A DNA stretch of 64,000 nucleotides from an uncultured Pelagibacteraceae bacterium (GCA_902569185.1 CACFTH010000001.1:109425-173424); one strand, 5' to 3'. Counted from the first letter of the stretch, positions 24,559 to 34,965 are shown. Translations and numbers: made by a program. The notes: generated by a model not told the origin, from the sequence alone.

Positions 24559-25817
24559 CTAAAATTTTCAAAACTTACCTTGTATAGGCCTTCACCATCT
24601 GCAGAAATAATAAAATTATTTTTTTGTTGGAATAATTTATTGTCAATATTTAACCCAAAATGTCTTAGTCTTTGTTCTATTTTAAATTTTTCAATATTAA
24701 TTACGTTTAATTTTTCTTTGTCAATTAGAATTACAAAAAGAGACATTTCTCTAAGGCTTAGTGAAATTAGACAATAATTTTCTTTATAATAATTTTTTAA
24801 ATTTTCAGGACAATTATTTAGGGAAGAAGGTGCAACAGACGGTAAAAATGTAAACAATGGTTTTTCAAATTTATCATCATATTTTTTATAACTTTTTCCA
24901 CTATTGTATTTTGTTCCATATGAGATAATAGGCCACCCATAATTTTTACCTTCTAATATCAAATTTATTTCATCTCCGCCTTGTGGACCATGCTCAACAG
25001 AAAAGATTATATTTTCATTTAATACTAAGCCTTGCGGGTTTTTATGGCCTAAAGAAAATATTTTATAATCCTCTGGGTTAATTTCATCTTGTAAAAATGA
25101 TTTAGATTTAAATTTTATTATTTTTCCATAAAGTGATTTTTCTTCTTGTGCTAAAGAACTAATTTTTTCTGAATTCCACTCTGGTGCACCAAGAGTTAAA
25201 AATATATTACTATTGTTTTCAATATATGCACCTCCAATTCCATTAAAATCGATATTTTCAATATCATCTATGCAATCAGTTGAAAAAATTTTTTTTCCAG
25301 TATTCAAATTTACCAATGACGCATTAAAACAATTTAAGTTTTGAGTTGAAATCAATGCAAAGTAATTTTTTTTGTACCTTATTATAGATTTAACACCACC
25401 ATTCTTACTAAAATATGTATCAACTGGTATATTTATTTCTTTTACCTTTTTGTTATCAAATATAAGTAATCCATTTTGTAAAAATACGTTTAAATTAATT
25501 TTTTTAAAGTCATTCCCATCAATAAATACTCCTGCAGTTTTTCCATCAAAAGATAAAATTTTTTCTAATTTTAAATCATAAGAATTTCCCTCAATTAATT
25601 TTGCAGTATAAAGTGGATTTTTTAAATTTTCATTTTCTTGAGTTTTTATTACTTGTTTTGAATGAATAAAAGACTCAGTTAACCCAGTTTTTTTTAGATA
25701 GAATTTAAAGTACTTTTTGGGCTTTTCAATTATTATTGGATATTCGTACCCAATAAATATAAAGATAATAGCTAAAGGAACATATATGAGTTTTTTAAGA
25801 AATTTAAAATTTAACAT
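24555..25817 (-). CDS. Membrane-anchored glucose/sorbosone-dehydrogenase-like beta-propeller, probably altered active site
   Basis: 420 residues. One hydrophobic anchor at ~8-24 (IYVPLAIIFIFIGYEYPII), then a six-bladed propeller of the soluble aldose dehydrogenase type. The most diagnostic part is SLGHKNPQGLVLNENIIFSV followed by EHGPQGGDEINLILEGKNYG and WPIISYG, matching the PQQ/calcium-side motif of that family. Where active members have an HxGxR-like stretch before a VTLGD/E strand, this protein has FNGIGGAYIENNSNIFLTLG, with no His or Arg. It may therefore have lost oxidase activity, or bind another ligand. It overlaps the downstream glycosyltransferase-like gene and lies divergent from the methyltransferase gene. 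Probably periplasmic-facing. Confidence 0.6.
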   Translation of the reverse strand: MLNFKFLKKLIYVPLAIIFIFIGYEYPIIIEKPKKYFKFYLKKTGLTESFIHSKQVIKTQENENLKNPLYTAKLIEGNSYDLKLEKILSFDGKTAGVFIDGNDFKKINLNVFLQNGLLIFDNKKVKEINIPVDTYFSKNGGVKSIIRYKKNYFALISTQNLNCFNASLVNLNTGKKIFSTDCIDDIENIDFNGIGGAYIENNSNIFLTLGAPEWNSEKISSLAQEEKSLYGKIIKFKSKSFLQDEINPEDYKIFSLGHKNPQGLVLNENIIFSVEHGPQGGDEINLILEGKNYGWPIISYGTKYNSGKSYKKYDDKFEKPLFTFLPSVAPSSLNNCPENLKNYYKENYCLISLSLREMSLFVILIDKEKLNVINIEKFKIEQRLRHFGLNIDNKLFQQKNNFIISADGEGLYKVSFENFR

Positions 25818-25850
25818 TTTTAATATTTACATGATTTTAAAATTAATTAA

Positions 25851-26531
25851 ATGAAATATCCAGGACAAGAATTAGAAAATTTTGATAAAGCTACGGTTTG
25901 GAGGAAATATGTATATTTTGAGATTAAAAAATTTATAATTGGAAATACACTAGAGGTAGGTGCAGGAATTGGAAGTTTTACAAATAATTATAAACACCTA
26001 GTAAAAAATTTAACATTAAGTGAATTGGATGAAGAAAATTTTCAATATATTAAAAAAAAATTTGAAAATGAAAACATTAAAATTACTAACAGCTTAACTG
26101 CAAATATTAATGAAAGCTTCGATACTATTATGTACCTTAATGTCTTGGAACACATTAAAGATGACATTGAAGAAATAAACCAAGCCTATAAAAAATTAAA
26201 CAAAAATGGCCATTTAATTATTTTAGTTCCAGCACATAACAAATTATATTCTAAATTTGACAAAGAAATCGGTCACCATAAGAGGTATGAGATGGAATTT
26301 TTTAAAAATATTAATATTAATAATAGCGAAATCTCTAAAATTATTTATCTAGATGCCACAGGATATTTTTTATACTATTTAAACAAGATTTTTTTTAAAG
26401 AGGAAGTGTATCCTTCAAAACTTAAGATTTTCTTATGGGATAAGTTTTTTACACCAATTACATTTTTTCTAGATAAAATTCTTTTAAATAGGGTTGGAAA
26501 AAATATAATTTATATTTTGAAAAAGTTATAA
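25851..26531 (+). CDS. Class I SAM-dependent methyltransferase
   Basis: 226 residues. SAM motif I is [13 protein letters not shown] (~residues 36-48), with an acidic residue at the end of beta 2 (LSELDEE), and a motif resembling [11 protein letters not shown] after beta 4, the layout of small-molecule or lipid/sugar methyltransferases (Methyltransf_11/23 type). It is the only plus-strand gene between 15 and 40 kb, divergent from the propeller gene, and its 3' end overlaps convergent mdh by 6 bases. Substrate unknown; the neighbours suggest a glycan or polyprenyl-linked target, as inference. Confidence 0.75.
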   Translation: MKYPGQELENFDKATVWRKYVYFEIKKFIIGNTLEVGAGIGSFTNNYKHLVKNLTLSELDEENFQYIKKKFENENIKITNSLTANINESFDTIMYLNVLEHIKDDIEEINQAYKKLNKNGHLIILVPAHNKLYSKFDKEIGHHKRYEMEFFKNININNSEISKIIYLDATGYFLYYLNKIFFKEEVYPSKLKIFLWDKFFTPITFFLDKILLNRVGKNIIYILKKL

Positions 26532-27488
26532 AGATAAATCTTTATCAATCTTTTTGGCTGAATTAAAAAGTTCTTCAACAGCTTTGATTGATTTTTTGAA
26601 ATTTGTTTTTTCCTCTTCATCTAATTCAATTTCAATAATTTTTTTAACCCCTTCACTACCTATTATTACAGGTACTCCAGCATATAAATTTGAAACTCCA
26701 TACTCACCATTTAAAAAAGCTGCGCAAGGTAACTGTTTATTTAAATTTTTTAAATAACTCTCTGCCATTTCAACTCCAGATGAAGCTGGGGCATAAAAAG
26801 CTGAACCCTTTTCAAGGTATTTGACAATCTCCGCACCACCTTTTTTTGTTCTATTTATTATAAAGTCAATTTTTTCTTGAGAAATTAATCCTTTCTTAAT
26901 TAAATTTTTTAAGTTTTGTCCGTCAACTTTAGTATGATTAGTCATTGCAACCATTGTGTCTCCATGTCCTCCTAGAACAAATGATTGGATTTTATTTGTT
27001 GGAATCTTTAATTCTTGTGAAAGAAAAAAAATAAATCTAGATGTATCTAAAATACCTGCCATACCAACCACTTTATTTTTTGGTAATCCTGAATATTTTT
27101 GTAAAGCCATTACTATAACATCTAAGGGATTGGTTATACATATTACAAAGGCATTTGGTGAATTATTTTTTATTCCTTCAGCAACTTGTTTAATAATTTT
27201 TAGATTAATTCCAAGCAAATCATCTCTAGTCATTCCTGGCTTTCTAGGTACTCCAGCTGTTATTATAATGACATCTGAGTCTTTGATATCTTTATAATTA
27301 TTTGTTCCAGAAATTTTCACATTAAAATTTTCGATAGGGGAAGACTGCGATATATCTAACGCTTTTCCTTTTGCTAAACCCTCTGCCACATCAAAAAGGA
27401 CTATATCTGCAAGTTCTTTCAAAGCTATAAGATGTGCTAAGGTTCCACCAATTTGACCAGCACCTATGAGAGATATTTTTTTAGTCAT
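26526..27488 (-). CDS. mdh: Malate dehydrogenase (LDH-like type)
   Basis: 320 residues. Rossmann motif [12 protein letters not shown] near the N terminus, [18 protein letters not shown] (the substrate-loop Arg), [10 protein letters not shown], and catalytic His in LGGHGDTMV. Oxidises malate to oxaloacetate with NAD in the TCA cycle. Four bases upstream of it is the mmsA stop. Discrimination from lactate dehydrogenase rests on the Arg in the mobile loop ([10 protein letters not shown]) and on TCA neighbours. Confidence 0.95.
   Translation of the reverse strand: MTKKISLIGAGQIGGTLAHLIALKELADIVLFDVAEGLAKGKALDISQSSPIENFNVKISGTNNYKDIKDSDVIIITAGVPRKPGMTRDDLLGINLKIIKQVAEGIKNNSPNAFVICITNPLDVIVMALQKYSGLPKNKVVGMAGILDTSRFIFFLSQELKIPTNKIQSFVLGGHGDTMVAMTNHTKVDGQNLKNLIKKGLISQEKIDFIINRTKKGGAEIVKYLEKGSAFYAPASSGVEMAESYLKNLNKQLPCAAFLNGEYGVSNLYAGVPVIIGSEGVKKIIEIELDEEEKTNFKKSIKAVEELFNSAKKIDKDLSL
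26528..26545. terminator. Possible short bidirectional hairpin at the mdh/methyltransferase junction
   Basis: ATAAAGAT (26528-26535) and ATCTTTAT (26538-26545) form a perfect 8-bp inverted repeat exactly where the two convergent genes overlap. All but two pairs are A-T and no clear U-run follows on either strand, so termination is uncertain. Confidence 0.25.
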
Positions 27489-27491
27489 TTT

Positions 27492-28985
27492 TTATTTCAT
27501 TGTAGGCATCACAAATTCTGGATCTGATTTAATTCCTGATGGCCATCTTGATGTAATTGTTTTTAATTTAGTATAGAATCTTACTCCTTCGGGTCCATGT
27601 ATACTTTGATCTCCAAATAAAGATCTTTTCCATCCTCCAAAACTATGAAAAGCCATTGGAACAGGTATTGGTATATTAATTCCTACCATTCCAATTTTAA
27701 CATTGCTTGCAAAAGATCTGCCTGTATCTCCATCTCTTGTAAATATACTTGTTCCATTTCCAAATTCATGGTCATTAACTAAAGATAATGCTTCTTCGTA
27801 ATCTTTGGCTCTTACAACAGAAAGTACTGGCCCAAATATTTCCTCTTTATAAATTCTCATATCTTTTTTAACATTGTCGAATAGACATCCGCCCATATAA
27901 AAACCATTTTCATAACCCTGGAGTTTTAATTTCCTTCCATCAACAACTAACTTTGCTCCTTCTTTTACACCAATATCAACATATCCCTTAACTTTCTCTA
28001 AGTGATCTTTAGTAACCAGTGGTCCCATTTGGGATTTCTTATCTAGTCCAGGACCAATCTTAAGTGACTCGACTTTTTTTGATAAACTTTCAACTAATGG
28101 ATCAGCAATTTTTCCAACAGCCACGGCAACTGATTGAGCCATACATCTCTCCCCGGCTGATCCATATGCTGCTCCCATCAAACCATTTACCGCTTGATCT
28201 AAATCACAATCTGGCATGACAACACAATGATTTTTTGCACCTCCCAATGCTTGAACTCTTTTTTCATTTTTTGCGCAGTTTTCATAAATATATTTAGCTA
28301 TAGGTGTTGAACCCACAAAACTAACTGCAGCAATATCTTTATTATTAATAATTGCATCTACTGCCTCTTTATCTCCATTAACAACATTGAAAACACCAGG
28401 AGGAAGACCAGCTTCTAAAAATAACTCTGCTAATTTCATTGAACATGATGGGTCTTTCTCTGATGGTTTAAGAATGAAAGTATTTCCACAGGCTATTGCG
28501 ATAGGAAACATCCACATGGGAACCATTGCCGGAAAGTTAAAAGGTGTAATACCAGCACAAACTCCAAGAGGCTGTCTCACTGACCAACTATCTACATTTG
28601 TACCTACATTCTCAGTAAATTCTCCCTTAAGTAATTGTGGTATACCACAAGCAAACTCAACAACCTCCAAACCTCTTGTCAAAGATCCCTTGGCATCCTC
28701 ATAAACTTTTCCATGTTCAGAAACAATAATCTTTGTAAGTTCATCATAATTTTTTTCAATCAATTCTTTAAATTTGAAGAGTACTCTGGCTCTAAAAAGT
28801 GGAGTTTTTTCTGACCAACCAGGAAAAGCTTTTTTTGCTGCTTCAACAGCTTTATTTAAATCAGTAGTGTTAGCTAAATTAACGTTAGAACTTACCTCTC
28901 CTGAAGCTGGGTTAAATACTTTTCCTGTTCTTTTAGATGAACCTTTTACAGTTTTACCGTTAATAAAATGCTCAATTGAATTCAT
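27492..28985 (-). CDS. mmsA: CoA-acylating methylmalonate-semialdehyde dehydrogenase
   Basis: 497 residues of the aldehyde dehydrogenase superfamily. Diagnostic points are the N-terminal HFINGKTVKGSS, the PLGVCAGITPFNFPAMVPMW stretch and the catalytic Cys in SAGERCMAQS (near residue 280), all typical of MmsA rather than other ALDHs. It converts methylmalonate or malonate semialdehyde to propionyl- or acetyl-CoA with NAD, in valine, inositol or beta-alanine breakdown. Lies between sdhB and mdh on the same strand with short gaps (26 and 3 bases), feeding acyl-CoA towards the TCA cycle. Confidence 0.92.
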   Translation of the reverse strand: MNSIEHFINGKTVKGSSKRTGKVFNPASGEVSSNVNLANTTDLNKAVEAAKKAFPGWSEKTPLFRARVLFKFKELIEKNYDELTKIIVSEHGKVYEDAKGSLTRGLEVVEFACGIPQLLKGEFTENVGTNVDSWSVRQPLGVCAGITPFNFPAMVPMWMFPIAIACGNTFILKPSEKDPSCSMKLAELFLEAGLPPGVFNVVNGDKEAVDAIINNKDIAAVSFVGSTPIAKYIYENCAKNEKRVQALGGAKNHCVVMPDCDLDQAVNGLMGAAYGSAGERCMAQSVAVAVGKIADPLVESLSKKVESLKIGPGLDKKSQMGPLVTKDHLEKVKGYVDIGVKEGAKLVVDGRKLKLQGYENGFYMGGCLFDNVKKDMRIYKEEIFGPVLSVVRAKDYEEALSLVNDHEFGNGTSIFTRDGDTGRSFASNVKIGMVGINIPIPVPMAFHSFGGWKRSLFGDQSIHGPEGVRFYTKLKTITSRWPSGIKSDPEFVMPTMK

Positions 28986-29011
28986 TTTGTTATTAATGAT
29001 TAATTAAGCTT

Positions 29012-29788
29012 TTAGCTTGATGCAAGCATTTTTTTAATAGATCCAATTGCTTTTGCAGGATTTAAACCTTTTGGGCAAGAATTTGTACAATTCATAATCG
29101 TATGACATCTATACAGCTTGAGCTCATCAGCAACTTTTTTTAATCTTTCTTTTCTTTCCTCATCTCTACTATCTGTAATCCAACGATAAGCTTGTAATAA
29201 AACTGCCGGTCCTAGGTATTTATCTCCGTTCCACCAATAACTTGGGCAAGAAGTTGAACAACAGGCACAAAGTATACACTCGTAATAACCATCAAGTTTT
29301 GCTCTATCTTCTTGTGACTGTTTAATTTCTGTAGATGTTTTTTCTCCAACTTTAGCCTTGAGCCAGGGTTCGACAGACTCATATTGTTTATAAAGTGTAG
29401 TTAAATCACCAACTAAATCCTTAATTACTTTCAAATGAGGTAATGGATAAATATTTAATTCACCTTTGATATCTGAGTGAGACTTAATACAGGACAAAGT
29501 ATTTACTCCATCTACATTCATTGCACATGAACCACATACACCGTGTGCGCAAGATCTTCTAAAAGTTAAAGTAGGATCAATTTCATTTTTAATTTTAAAA
29601 AGAACATCTAATACTTTGGGTCCACACTCATTAAGATCTACTTCAAATGTATCAATTCTTGGATTTTCGTTACTAGATGGGCTCCATCTATAAACATTTA
29701 CTTTTTTTAAGTTATTCGATCCAGTTTTATCTTTGTAGTATTTGCCTTTCAAAATTTTAGAGTTTTGCGGAAGGCTAAATTGAACCAT
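29012..29788 (-). CDS. sdhB: Succinate dehydrogenase iron-sulfur subunit
   Basis: 258 residues. N-terminal 2Fe-2S domain with [20 protein letters not shown]-terminal bacterial ferredoxin-like domain with [17 protein letters not shown] and [17 protein letters not shown], giving the 2Fe-2S, 4Fe-4S and 3Fe-4S clusters. It passes electrons from SdhA to quinone. The Trp/His residues near the quinone pocket (YWWN, CHTIMN) are kept. Overlaps the sdhA stop by 1 base. Order is sdhC-D-A-B. Confidence 0.96.
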   Translation of the reverse strand: MVQFSLPQNSKILKGKYYKDKTGSNNLKKVNVYRWSPSSNENPRIDTFEVDLNECGPKVLDVLFKIKNEIDPTLTFRRSCAHGVCGSCAMNVDGVNTLSCIKSHSDIKGELNIYPLPHLKVIKDLVGDLTTLYKQYESVEPWLKAKVGEKTSTEIKQSQEDRAKLDGYYECILCACCSTSCPSYWWNGDKYLGPAVLLQAYRWITDSRDEERKERLKKVADELKLYRCHTIMNCTNSCPKGLNPAKAIGSIKKMLASS

Positions 29789-31563
29789 TAATAAACTCTT
29801 TCTCTTGGTGGAAAGTATTGAACATCGTTTGTTAATGTTTTTGCATGAACAGGTCTATAAGCTACTTTAACTTCGTTTCCTTTTTGCCAAGCTAAAGTAT
29901 GTGTCATATATTTCTTATCATCTCTGGTTTTGAAGTCTTCTCTCGCATGGGCTCCTCTACTCTCTTTTCTATGATAAGCTGAGTCTATTGTCGTCATCGC
30001 CTGTCTAATAAGATTATCAAATTCTAAAGTTTCAACAAGATCAGTATTAAATAATAAAGACTTGTCTGAAACTGAAAGATCAGACATTCCCTCAAAAGGT
30101 TTTCTGATTTGATCCATTCCTTCTTTTAATGTTTTTTCAGTTCTAAAAACTGCACATTTTGATTGCATAGTTCTTTGCATAGATAATCTTAATTCAGAAG
30201 TTTTTGTAGCACCTGAAGCATTACGAAGTTTATCAAATCTATCTAAACATTTATCTGTTTCACTTTGAGGTATTTCTTCGTGAGGTGTTCCAGGTTTAAC
30301 AAGTTCTGCAGCTCTATTTGCAGCAGATTTTCCAAAAACTACTAAATCTATTAATGAGTTTGAACCTAATCTATTTGCGCCGTGGACTGACACACAAGCT
30401 GCCTCTCCTATAGCCATTAAACCAGGAACTGTAGACTCTTTTCCATTCAATGTTAAAACTTCAGCTTTATAATTAGTTGGTATCCCACCCATGTTATAAT
30501 GAACAGTTGGAACTACTGGTATTGGATCTTTTCTCACGTCAACTTCACAAAATGTTTTTGCTGACTCTGCAATTCCAGGTAATCTTTCTTCTATAACTTT
30601 TGGATCAAGATGGTCTAAGTGTAAATTGACATAATCTTTATTTTTACCAACTCCTCTGCCTTCATTTATCTCAACTGCTATTGACCTACTTACAACATCT
30701 CTTGAAGCTAAATCTTTAGCTTTGGGTGCGTATTTTTCCATAAATCTTTCACCCTTGGAGTTTAAAAGATAACCACCTTCTCCTCTAACACCTTCTGATA
30801 TAAGAGTTCCTACTCCGTAAATTCCTGTTGGATGAAATTGAACAAATTCCATGTCCTGTAATGGTAATCCTGCTCTGAGTGCCATACCATTTCCATCTCC
30901 TGTACATGTGTGGGCTGAAGTAGCTGTGTAATAAACTTTACCGTAACCACCTGTAGCTAGAATAGTTATGTGTGATCTAAATCTATGTATTGTTCCATCA
31001 TTTAAATTCCATGCGATCAAACCTTTACACTGACCATCTTTCATTAAAAGATCTAAAGCAAAGTATTCTATAAAAAATTCTGTATTATGTTTTAAAGCTT
31101 GACCATATAAAGTATGAAGTATTGCATGACCGGTTCTATCCGCTGCTGCACAAGTTCTTTGTACAGACTCATTTCCATAATTTTTTGTCATTCCACCAAA
31201 TGCTCTCTGGTAAATTTTTCCCTCTTTTGTTCTACTAAATGGCACACCGTATTTTTCTAATTCAATTACAGCTTTAGGGGCTTCTTTACATAAGTGTTCA
31301 ATTGCATCTTGATCACCTAACCAATCTGATCCTTTAACTGTATCGTACATATGCCATCTCCAATCATCTTCACCCATATTTCCTAAAGCCGCTGATATTC
31401 CACCTTGTGCAGCTGACGTATGACTTCTTGTTGGAAAAACTTTTGATATGCAAGCGGTTTTGAGACCAGCTTCTGAGAGTCCGACAGCAGCTCTTAGTCC
31501 TGAGCCACCTGCTCCTAGGACTACAACATCGTATTCATGATCTATAATTTTGTATGCTTTCAT
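29788..31563 (-). CDS. sdhA: Succinate dehydrogenase flavoprotein subunit
   Basis: 591 residues. FAD-binding [17 protein letters not shown]; covalent-FAD His in [11 protein letters not shown]; capping-domain segments; substrate-site His/Arg in [15 protein letters not shown] and [11 protein letters not shown]. Oxidises succinate to fumarate on the cytoplasmic side. Normal length. It lies 3 bases after sdhD and overlaps sdhB by one base, so the complex is made from one message. Confidence 0.97.
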   Translation of the reverse strand: MKAYKIIDHEYDVVVLGAGGSGLRAAVGLSEAGLKTACISKVFPTRSHTSAAQGGISAALGNMGEDDWRWHMYDTVKGSDWLGDQDAIEHLCKEAPKAVIELEKYGVPFSRTKEGKIYQRAFGGMTKNYGNESVQRTCAAADRTGHAILHTLYGQALKHNTEFFIEYFALDLLMKDGQCKGLIAWNLNDGTIHRFRSHITILATGGYGKVYYTATSAHTCTGDGNGMALRAGLPLQDMEFVQFHPTGIYGVGTLISEGVRGEGGYLLNSKGERFMEKYAPKAKDLASRDVVSRSIAVEINEGRGVGKNKDYVNLHLDHLDPKVIEERLPGIAESAKTFCEVDVRKDPIPVVPTVHYNMGGIPTNYKAEVLTLNGKESTVPGLMAIGEAACVSVHGANRLGSNSLIDLVVFGKSAANRAAELVKPGTPHEEIPQSETDKCLDRFDKLRNASGATKTSELRLSMQRTMQSKCAVFRTEKTLKEGMDQIRKPFEGMSDLSVSDKSLLFNTDLVETLEFDNLIRQAMTTIDSAYHRKESRGAHAREDFKTRDDKKYMTHTLAWQKGNEVKVAYRPVHAKTLTNDVQYFPPRERVY

Positions 31564-31566
31564 AAT

Positions 31567-31890
31567 TTAAATTTTAAATAAAAAAGTAATTAATATTAAT
31601 GTGACTATTATACTAAAAAAAACAAGTAATCTGTTTGCGGCATTTTTGAGTTTAAAATTGCTTATATAGTCTTCAAAAACCTCACTAATCGTTAATGTAT
31701 AAAAAATTGATGCAAATATTAGGAATAAAGTAAAAATTATTTTAGTTGAAAAACTTTCTAAGAATAAAACAAATTGAGAATTGTTAGCATCTAATATTCC
31801 TACTAAATTTAAAATAAACCAAACCATAAAAGGAATTAGTATTCCTGAAGTAATTTTGATTGATAACCATTTTTTTGTTGCTCTAATCAT
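31567..31890 (-). CDS. sdhD: Succinate dehydrogenase membrane anchor SdhD, heme-ligand His replaced
   Basis: 107 residues with three membrane segments. The quinone-site pair Asp-Tyr is retained (EDYI, Asp74-Tyr75, corresponding to D82-Y83 of the E. coli subunit). Counting 11 residues back from that Asp, where E. coli has the heme b ligand His71, this protein has Phe63 (SIFYTLTISEVFEDY), and the nearby conserved Gly is Thr67. Anchor identity is firm from position between sdhC and sdhA. The loss matches a parallel loss in SdhC. Confidence 0.88.
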   Translation of the reverse strand: MIRATKKWLSIKITSGILIPFMVWFILNLVGILDANNSQFVLFLESFSTKIIFTLFLIFASIFYTLTISEVFEDYISNFKLKNAANRLLVFFSIIVTLILITFLFKI

Positions 31891-32259
31891 TTAAAATAAA
31901 TTTTTTCCTATTAAGTAAAACAAAATTGTTAAAACGAATGATCCAATTATAGTAAGTATCCCTGTAATTCGTGATATCTTTAGATCAAAACCATATCCCA
32001 TATCCCATGCCAAATGCCTAATTTCATTTAAGATTTGAAAACTAAATGACCAACATATGCTAACTATTAAAAACTTTCCTATTAAAGATTTTGAAAAAAT
32101 TTGAATATCTGTACCTAAAAAAATTAATATTGAAGAAATGAAAATAATTAAAATAAAATTGATTATCCCAACTATTCTATGTGAGATAGATAAAAGAGAT
32201 GATATATGCCATTTATAAACCTGAAGATGAGGAGATAATGGATTATTTTTATTAGACAT
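31891..32259 (-). CDS. sdhC: Succinate dehydrogenase cytochrome b556-type subunit SdhC, heme-ligand His replaced
   Basis: 122 residues, three membrane segments. The N-terminal family signature SPHLQVYKW and SISHRIVG are intact; Ser24 and Arg28 match the E. coli quinone-site Ser27/Arg31. In helix II the signature reads FQILNEIRHLAWDMG: Gln75 stands where E. coli has heme b ligand His84, seven residues before the conserved His (here His82), and the usual Gly is Glu79. It overlaps the asd stop by 8 bases. Confidence 0.9.
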   Translation of the reverse strand: MSNKNNPLSPHLQVYKWHISSLLSISHRIVGIINFILIIFISSILIFLGTDIQIFSKSLIGKFLIVSICWSFSFQILNEIRHLAWDMGYGFDLKISRITGILTIIGSFVLTILFYLIGKNLF

Positions 32260-33253
32260 TTTTTTTAATTAATTGCTCAGCAATCTGCACTGTATTCAAT
32301 GCAGCCCCTTTAAGTAAATTGTCAGAAACGACCCACATATTAATTGCTTTATCATTTGAACTATCTTTTCGTATCCTAGAAATAAAAGTTAAATAACTGT
32401 TTTCAGCTTCAAGTGGGGTTATGTAACCTCCATCTTTTCTTTCGTCTATAACTTTACAACCATTAGATTGATTTAAAATGTTTTTAATACTTTTAATATC
32501 AAATGGCTTTTCAAATTCCACGTTGATAGACTCTGAATGAGAAACCATCACAGGAACCCTAACACAAGTTGCGGATACTTTAATTTTTGAATCAAGAATT
32601 TTTTTTGTTTCATTAATCATTTTCCACTCTTCTTTTGTATAGCCTTCATCAACAAATTCATCAATATGAGGTATCAAATTAAATGCAATTTGTTTTGTAA
32701 AATTTTTTGATAAAATTTTTTTTCCATCTAGAAAATCCTTTGATTGAGTTATTAACTCATCCATAGGAGCTTTCCCTGCACCAGATACTGATTGATAAGT
32801 GGAAACTATAACTCTTTTAATGTTAAAATGATCATGCAAAGGTTTTAAAGCAACAACCATTTGTATAGTAGAGCAGTTTGCATTGGCAATAATGTTCTTT
32901 TTTTTGTAATTCTGTAATTGATCCAAATTAACCTCTGGTACTATCAATGGAACATCATTATCCATTCTAAAAAATTTAGAATTATCAATTACTATAGTTT
33001 TTTTGCTAGCTTTTGTAGCCCATTGCTCTGCTATTTTACTTCCAGCTGCAAAAAAAGTTATTTTAGCATTTGAAAAATCATATTTTTCAAGATCCTGGAT
33101 CTCTATCTCTTTTCCTTTGAATTTAATTTTTTTTCCTGCGCTTTTTGCAGACGCCACTAAGAATAAATTAGATATTTCAATTTTAGATTTTTCTAAAATC
33201 TCAATAGTTTTTCTTCCGACATTGCCGGTGGCACCAATTATAGCTAAGTTCAT
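32252..33253 (-). CDS. asd: Aspartate-semialdehyde dehydrogenase
   Basis: 333 residues. NADP-binding GATGNVGRKTIEIL at the N terminus; catalytic Cys127 in IANANCSTIQMV; the His/Arg-containing C-terminal part with VPVMVSHSESINVEF. Reduces aspartyl phosphate to aspartate semialdehyde, the branch point to lysine/diaminopimelate, threonine and methionine. Sits between leuB (11-base gap) and sdhC (8-base overlap), an alphaproteobacterial arrangement. dapF (40010) and metX in this window use products of the same branch. Confidence 0.96.
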   Translation of the reverse strand: MNLAIIGATGNVGRKTIEILEKSKIEISNLFLVASAKSAGKKIKFKGKEIEIQDLEKYDFSNAKITFFAAGSKIAEQWATKASKKTIVIDNSKFFRMDNDVPLIVPEVNLDQLQNYKKKNIIANANCSTIQMVVALKPLHDHFNIKRVIVSTYQSVSGAGKAPMDELITQSKDFLDGKKILSKNFTKQIAFNLIPHIDEFVDEGYTKEEWKMINETKKILDSKIKVSATCVRVPVMVSHSESINVEFEKPFDIKSIKNILNQSNGCKVIDERKDGGYITPLEAENSYLTFISRIRKDSSNDKAINMWVVSDNLLKGAALNTVQIAEQLIKKNV

Positions 33254-33264
33254 TAAAAAGTATT

Positions 33265-34368
33265 TTAATTTAAATTTGATATAATTGCATCACCCATCTC
33301 TGAGGTTGATACCTTTTTCTTACCTTTTGACATTATATCTGGAGTTCTTAAACCGTCTTCTAGTGTTTTTTCAACAGCCTTATCTAACATTGTAGACTCT
33401 TTTTGCATTCCTAAAGAATATTTTAATGCCATTGAGAAACTTAATATTGTTGCAATTGGGTTTGATATATTTTTACCAGCAATATCTGGTGCTGAACCGT
33501 GGACAGGTTCATACAAAGATCTTGTTCTTCCATTTTTATCTTTGTCTCCTAATGATGCAGATGGTAGCAAACCTAGTGAACCTGTTAACATTGCAGCTTC
33601 ATCTGATAACATGTCCCCAAATAAATTATCGGCTAAAATAACATCAAACTGTTTTGGATTTCTCAATAATTGCATTGCACAGTTATCTGCTAACATATGG
33701 TTTAGCTTGATTTTTTTATAATCTTTATCCTTTAAAGACTGAACTTCTTCTCTCCAAAGAACACCTGCCTCCATAACATTTGATTTTTCACAAGAAGTTA
33801 CTTTATTATTTCTTTTAGCAGCTAGTTCAAATGCTACTTTGGCAATTCTTTTAATTTCCTTTGTTGTATAAACGTGTGTATTCACTCCTCTTCGTTCACC
33901 GTTTTCTATTGGTTTGACACCTCTTGGCTCACCAAAATATATGCCTCCTGTTAATTCTCTTACAATTAAGATATCGAGACCTGAAACTATTTCTGGTTTT
34001 AATGTTGAAGAGTCAACGAGTTGTTTAAAACAAATGGCTGGTCTTAAATTCGCAAATAATTTTAATTCTTTTCTTAATTTTAAAAGAGCTCTTTCAGGTT
34101 TTTTAGAAAACTCTAATTTATCGTACTGTGGTCCACCACATGCACCAACTATTACTGCATCACTTTCTAAAGCTTTATAAAATACTTCATCAGTTATTGG
34201 TACACCGTGTTTATCTATTGCGGCTCCACCAATAAGATCTTGGTCAATTTTAAAATCTAGGGATTTTTTTTTATTAAACCAATCAATAACTTTTCTGGTT
34301 TCTCCAACAACCTCTGGGCCTATCCCGTCACCAGGTAAAAGAAATATTTTTTTTTGATTTGTTGCCAT
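33265..34368 (-). CDS. leuB: 3-isopropylmalate dehydrogenase
   Basis: 367 residues. [14 protein letters not shown] start, the substrate-binding [14 protein letters not shown] arginines, [10 protein letters not shown] and the metal/NAD region [19 protein letters not shown], then [16 protein letters not shown]. It oxidatively decarboxylates 3-isopropylmalate in leucine synthesis. Directly abuts leuD. The LTGGIYFG motif separates it from isocitrate dehydrogenase relatives. Confidence 0.97.
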   Translation of the reverse strand: MATNQKKIFLLPGDGIGPEVVGETRKVIDWFNKKKSLDFKIDQDLIGGAAIDKHGVPITDEVFYKALESDAVIVGACGGPQYDKLEFSKKPERALLKLRKELKLFANLRPAICFKQLVDSSTLKPEIVSGLDILIVRELTGGIYFGEPRGVKPIENGERRGVNTHVYTTKEIKRIAKVAFELAAKRNNKVTSCEKSNVMEAGVLWREEVQSLKDKDYKKIKLNHMLADNCAMQLLRNPKQFDVILADNLFGDMLSDEAAMLTGSLGLLPSASLGDKDKNGRTRSLYEPVHGSAPDIAGKNISNPIATILSFSMALKYSLGMQKESTMLDKAVEKTLEDGLRTPDIMSKGKKKVSTSEMGDAIISNLN

Positions 34369-34965
34369 TTATAACCAGGGTCTATTTTGAGACATTTTAT
34401 TCTCAAAACTTTCAATATTTTTAGTTTTTTCTAGAGATAAAGCTATATCGTCCAATCCCTCTAATAAACACTTCTTTTTGAATGAATCTAATTCAAATTT
34501 AAAAGTTTTATTTCCATAAATAATTTCTTGTTCTTGAAGTTTAACTTCAATATTTTCTTTTCTCTCAGAATAGTCTTTAAGCTCATTTACAATTTCATCT
34601 TTTGCAACAATTGGAAGTATTCCATTTTTAAAACAGTTGTTGTAAAAGATATCAGCAAAACTCTCGCTAACTATAACTCTAATTCCAAAATCCAATAAAG
34701 CCCACGGTGCATGCTCCCTTGATGAACCACAACCAAAATTCTTTCCTGTTATTAAGATTTTTGAACTATTAAAAGGTTCCTGGTCTAAAATGAAACCCTT
34801 TATTGGATTTCCTTTTTCATCAAACCTCATTTCATAAAATAAACTTTTACCTAAACCTGATCTTTTTATTGTTTTTAAGAATTGTTTAGGAATAATTTTA
34901 TCAGTATCTATATTCATTAAAGGAATATATGCGGGTACACTTTTTATTTTTGTAAATTTTTCCAT
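34369..34965 (-). CDS. leuD: 3-isopropylmalate dehydratase small subunit
   Basis: 198 residues when started at ATG 34965, giving MEKFTKIKSVPAYIPLMNID. A longer frame reaching 35007 would run 41 bases into leuC and lacks conservation, so the internal ATG, one base past the leuC stop, is preferred. The swivelling-domain signature TGKNFGCGSSREHAPWAL is intact. With LeuC it isomerises 2- to 3-isopropylmalate. The last residues (SQNRPWL) are family-typical. Confidence 0.95.
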   Translation of the reverse strand: MEKFTKIKSVPAYIPLMNIDTDKIIPKQFLKTIKRSGLGKSLFYEMRFDEKGNPIKGFILDQEPFNSSKILITGKNFGCGSSREHAPWALLDFGIRVIVSESFADIFYNNCFKNGILPIVAKDEIVNELKDYSERKENIEVKLQEQEIIYGNKTFKFELDSFKKKCLLEGLDDIALSLEKTKNIESFENKMSQNRPWL

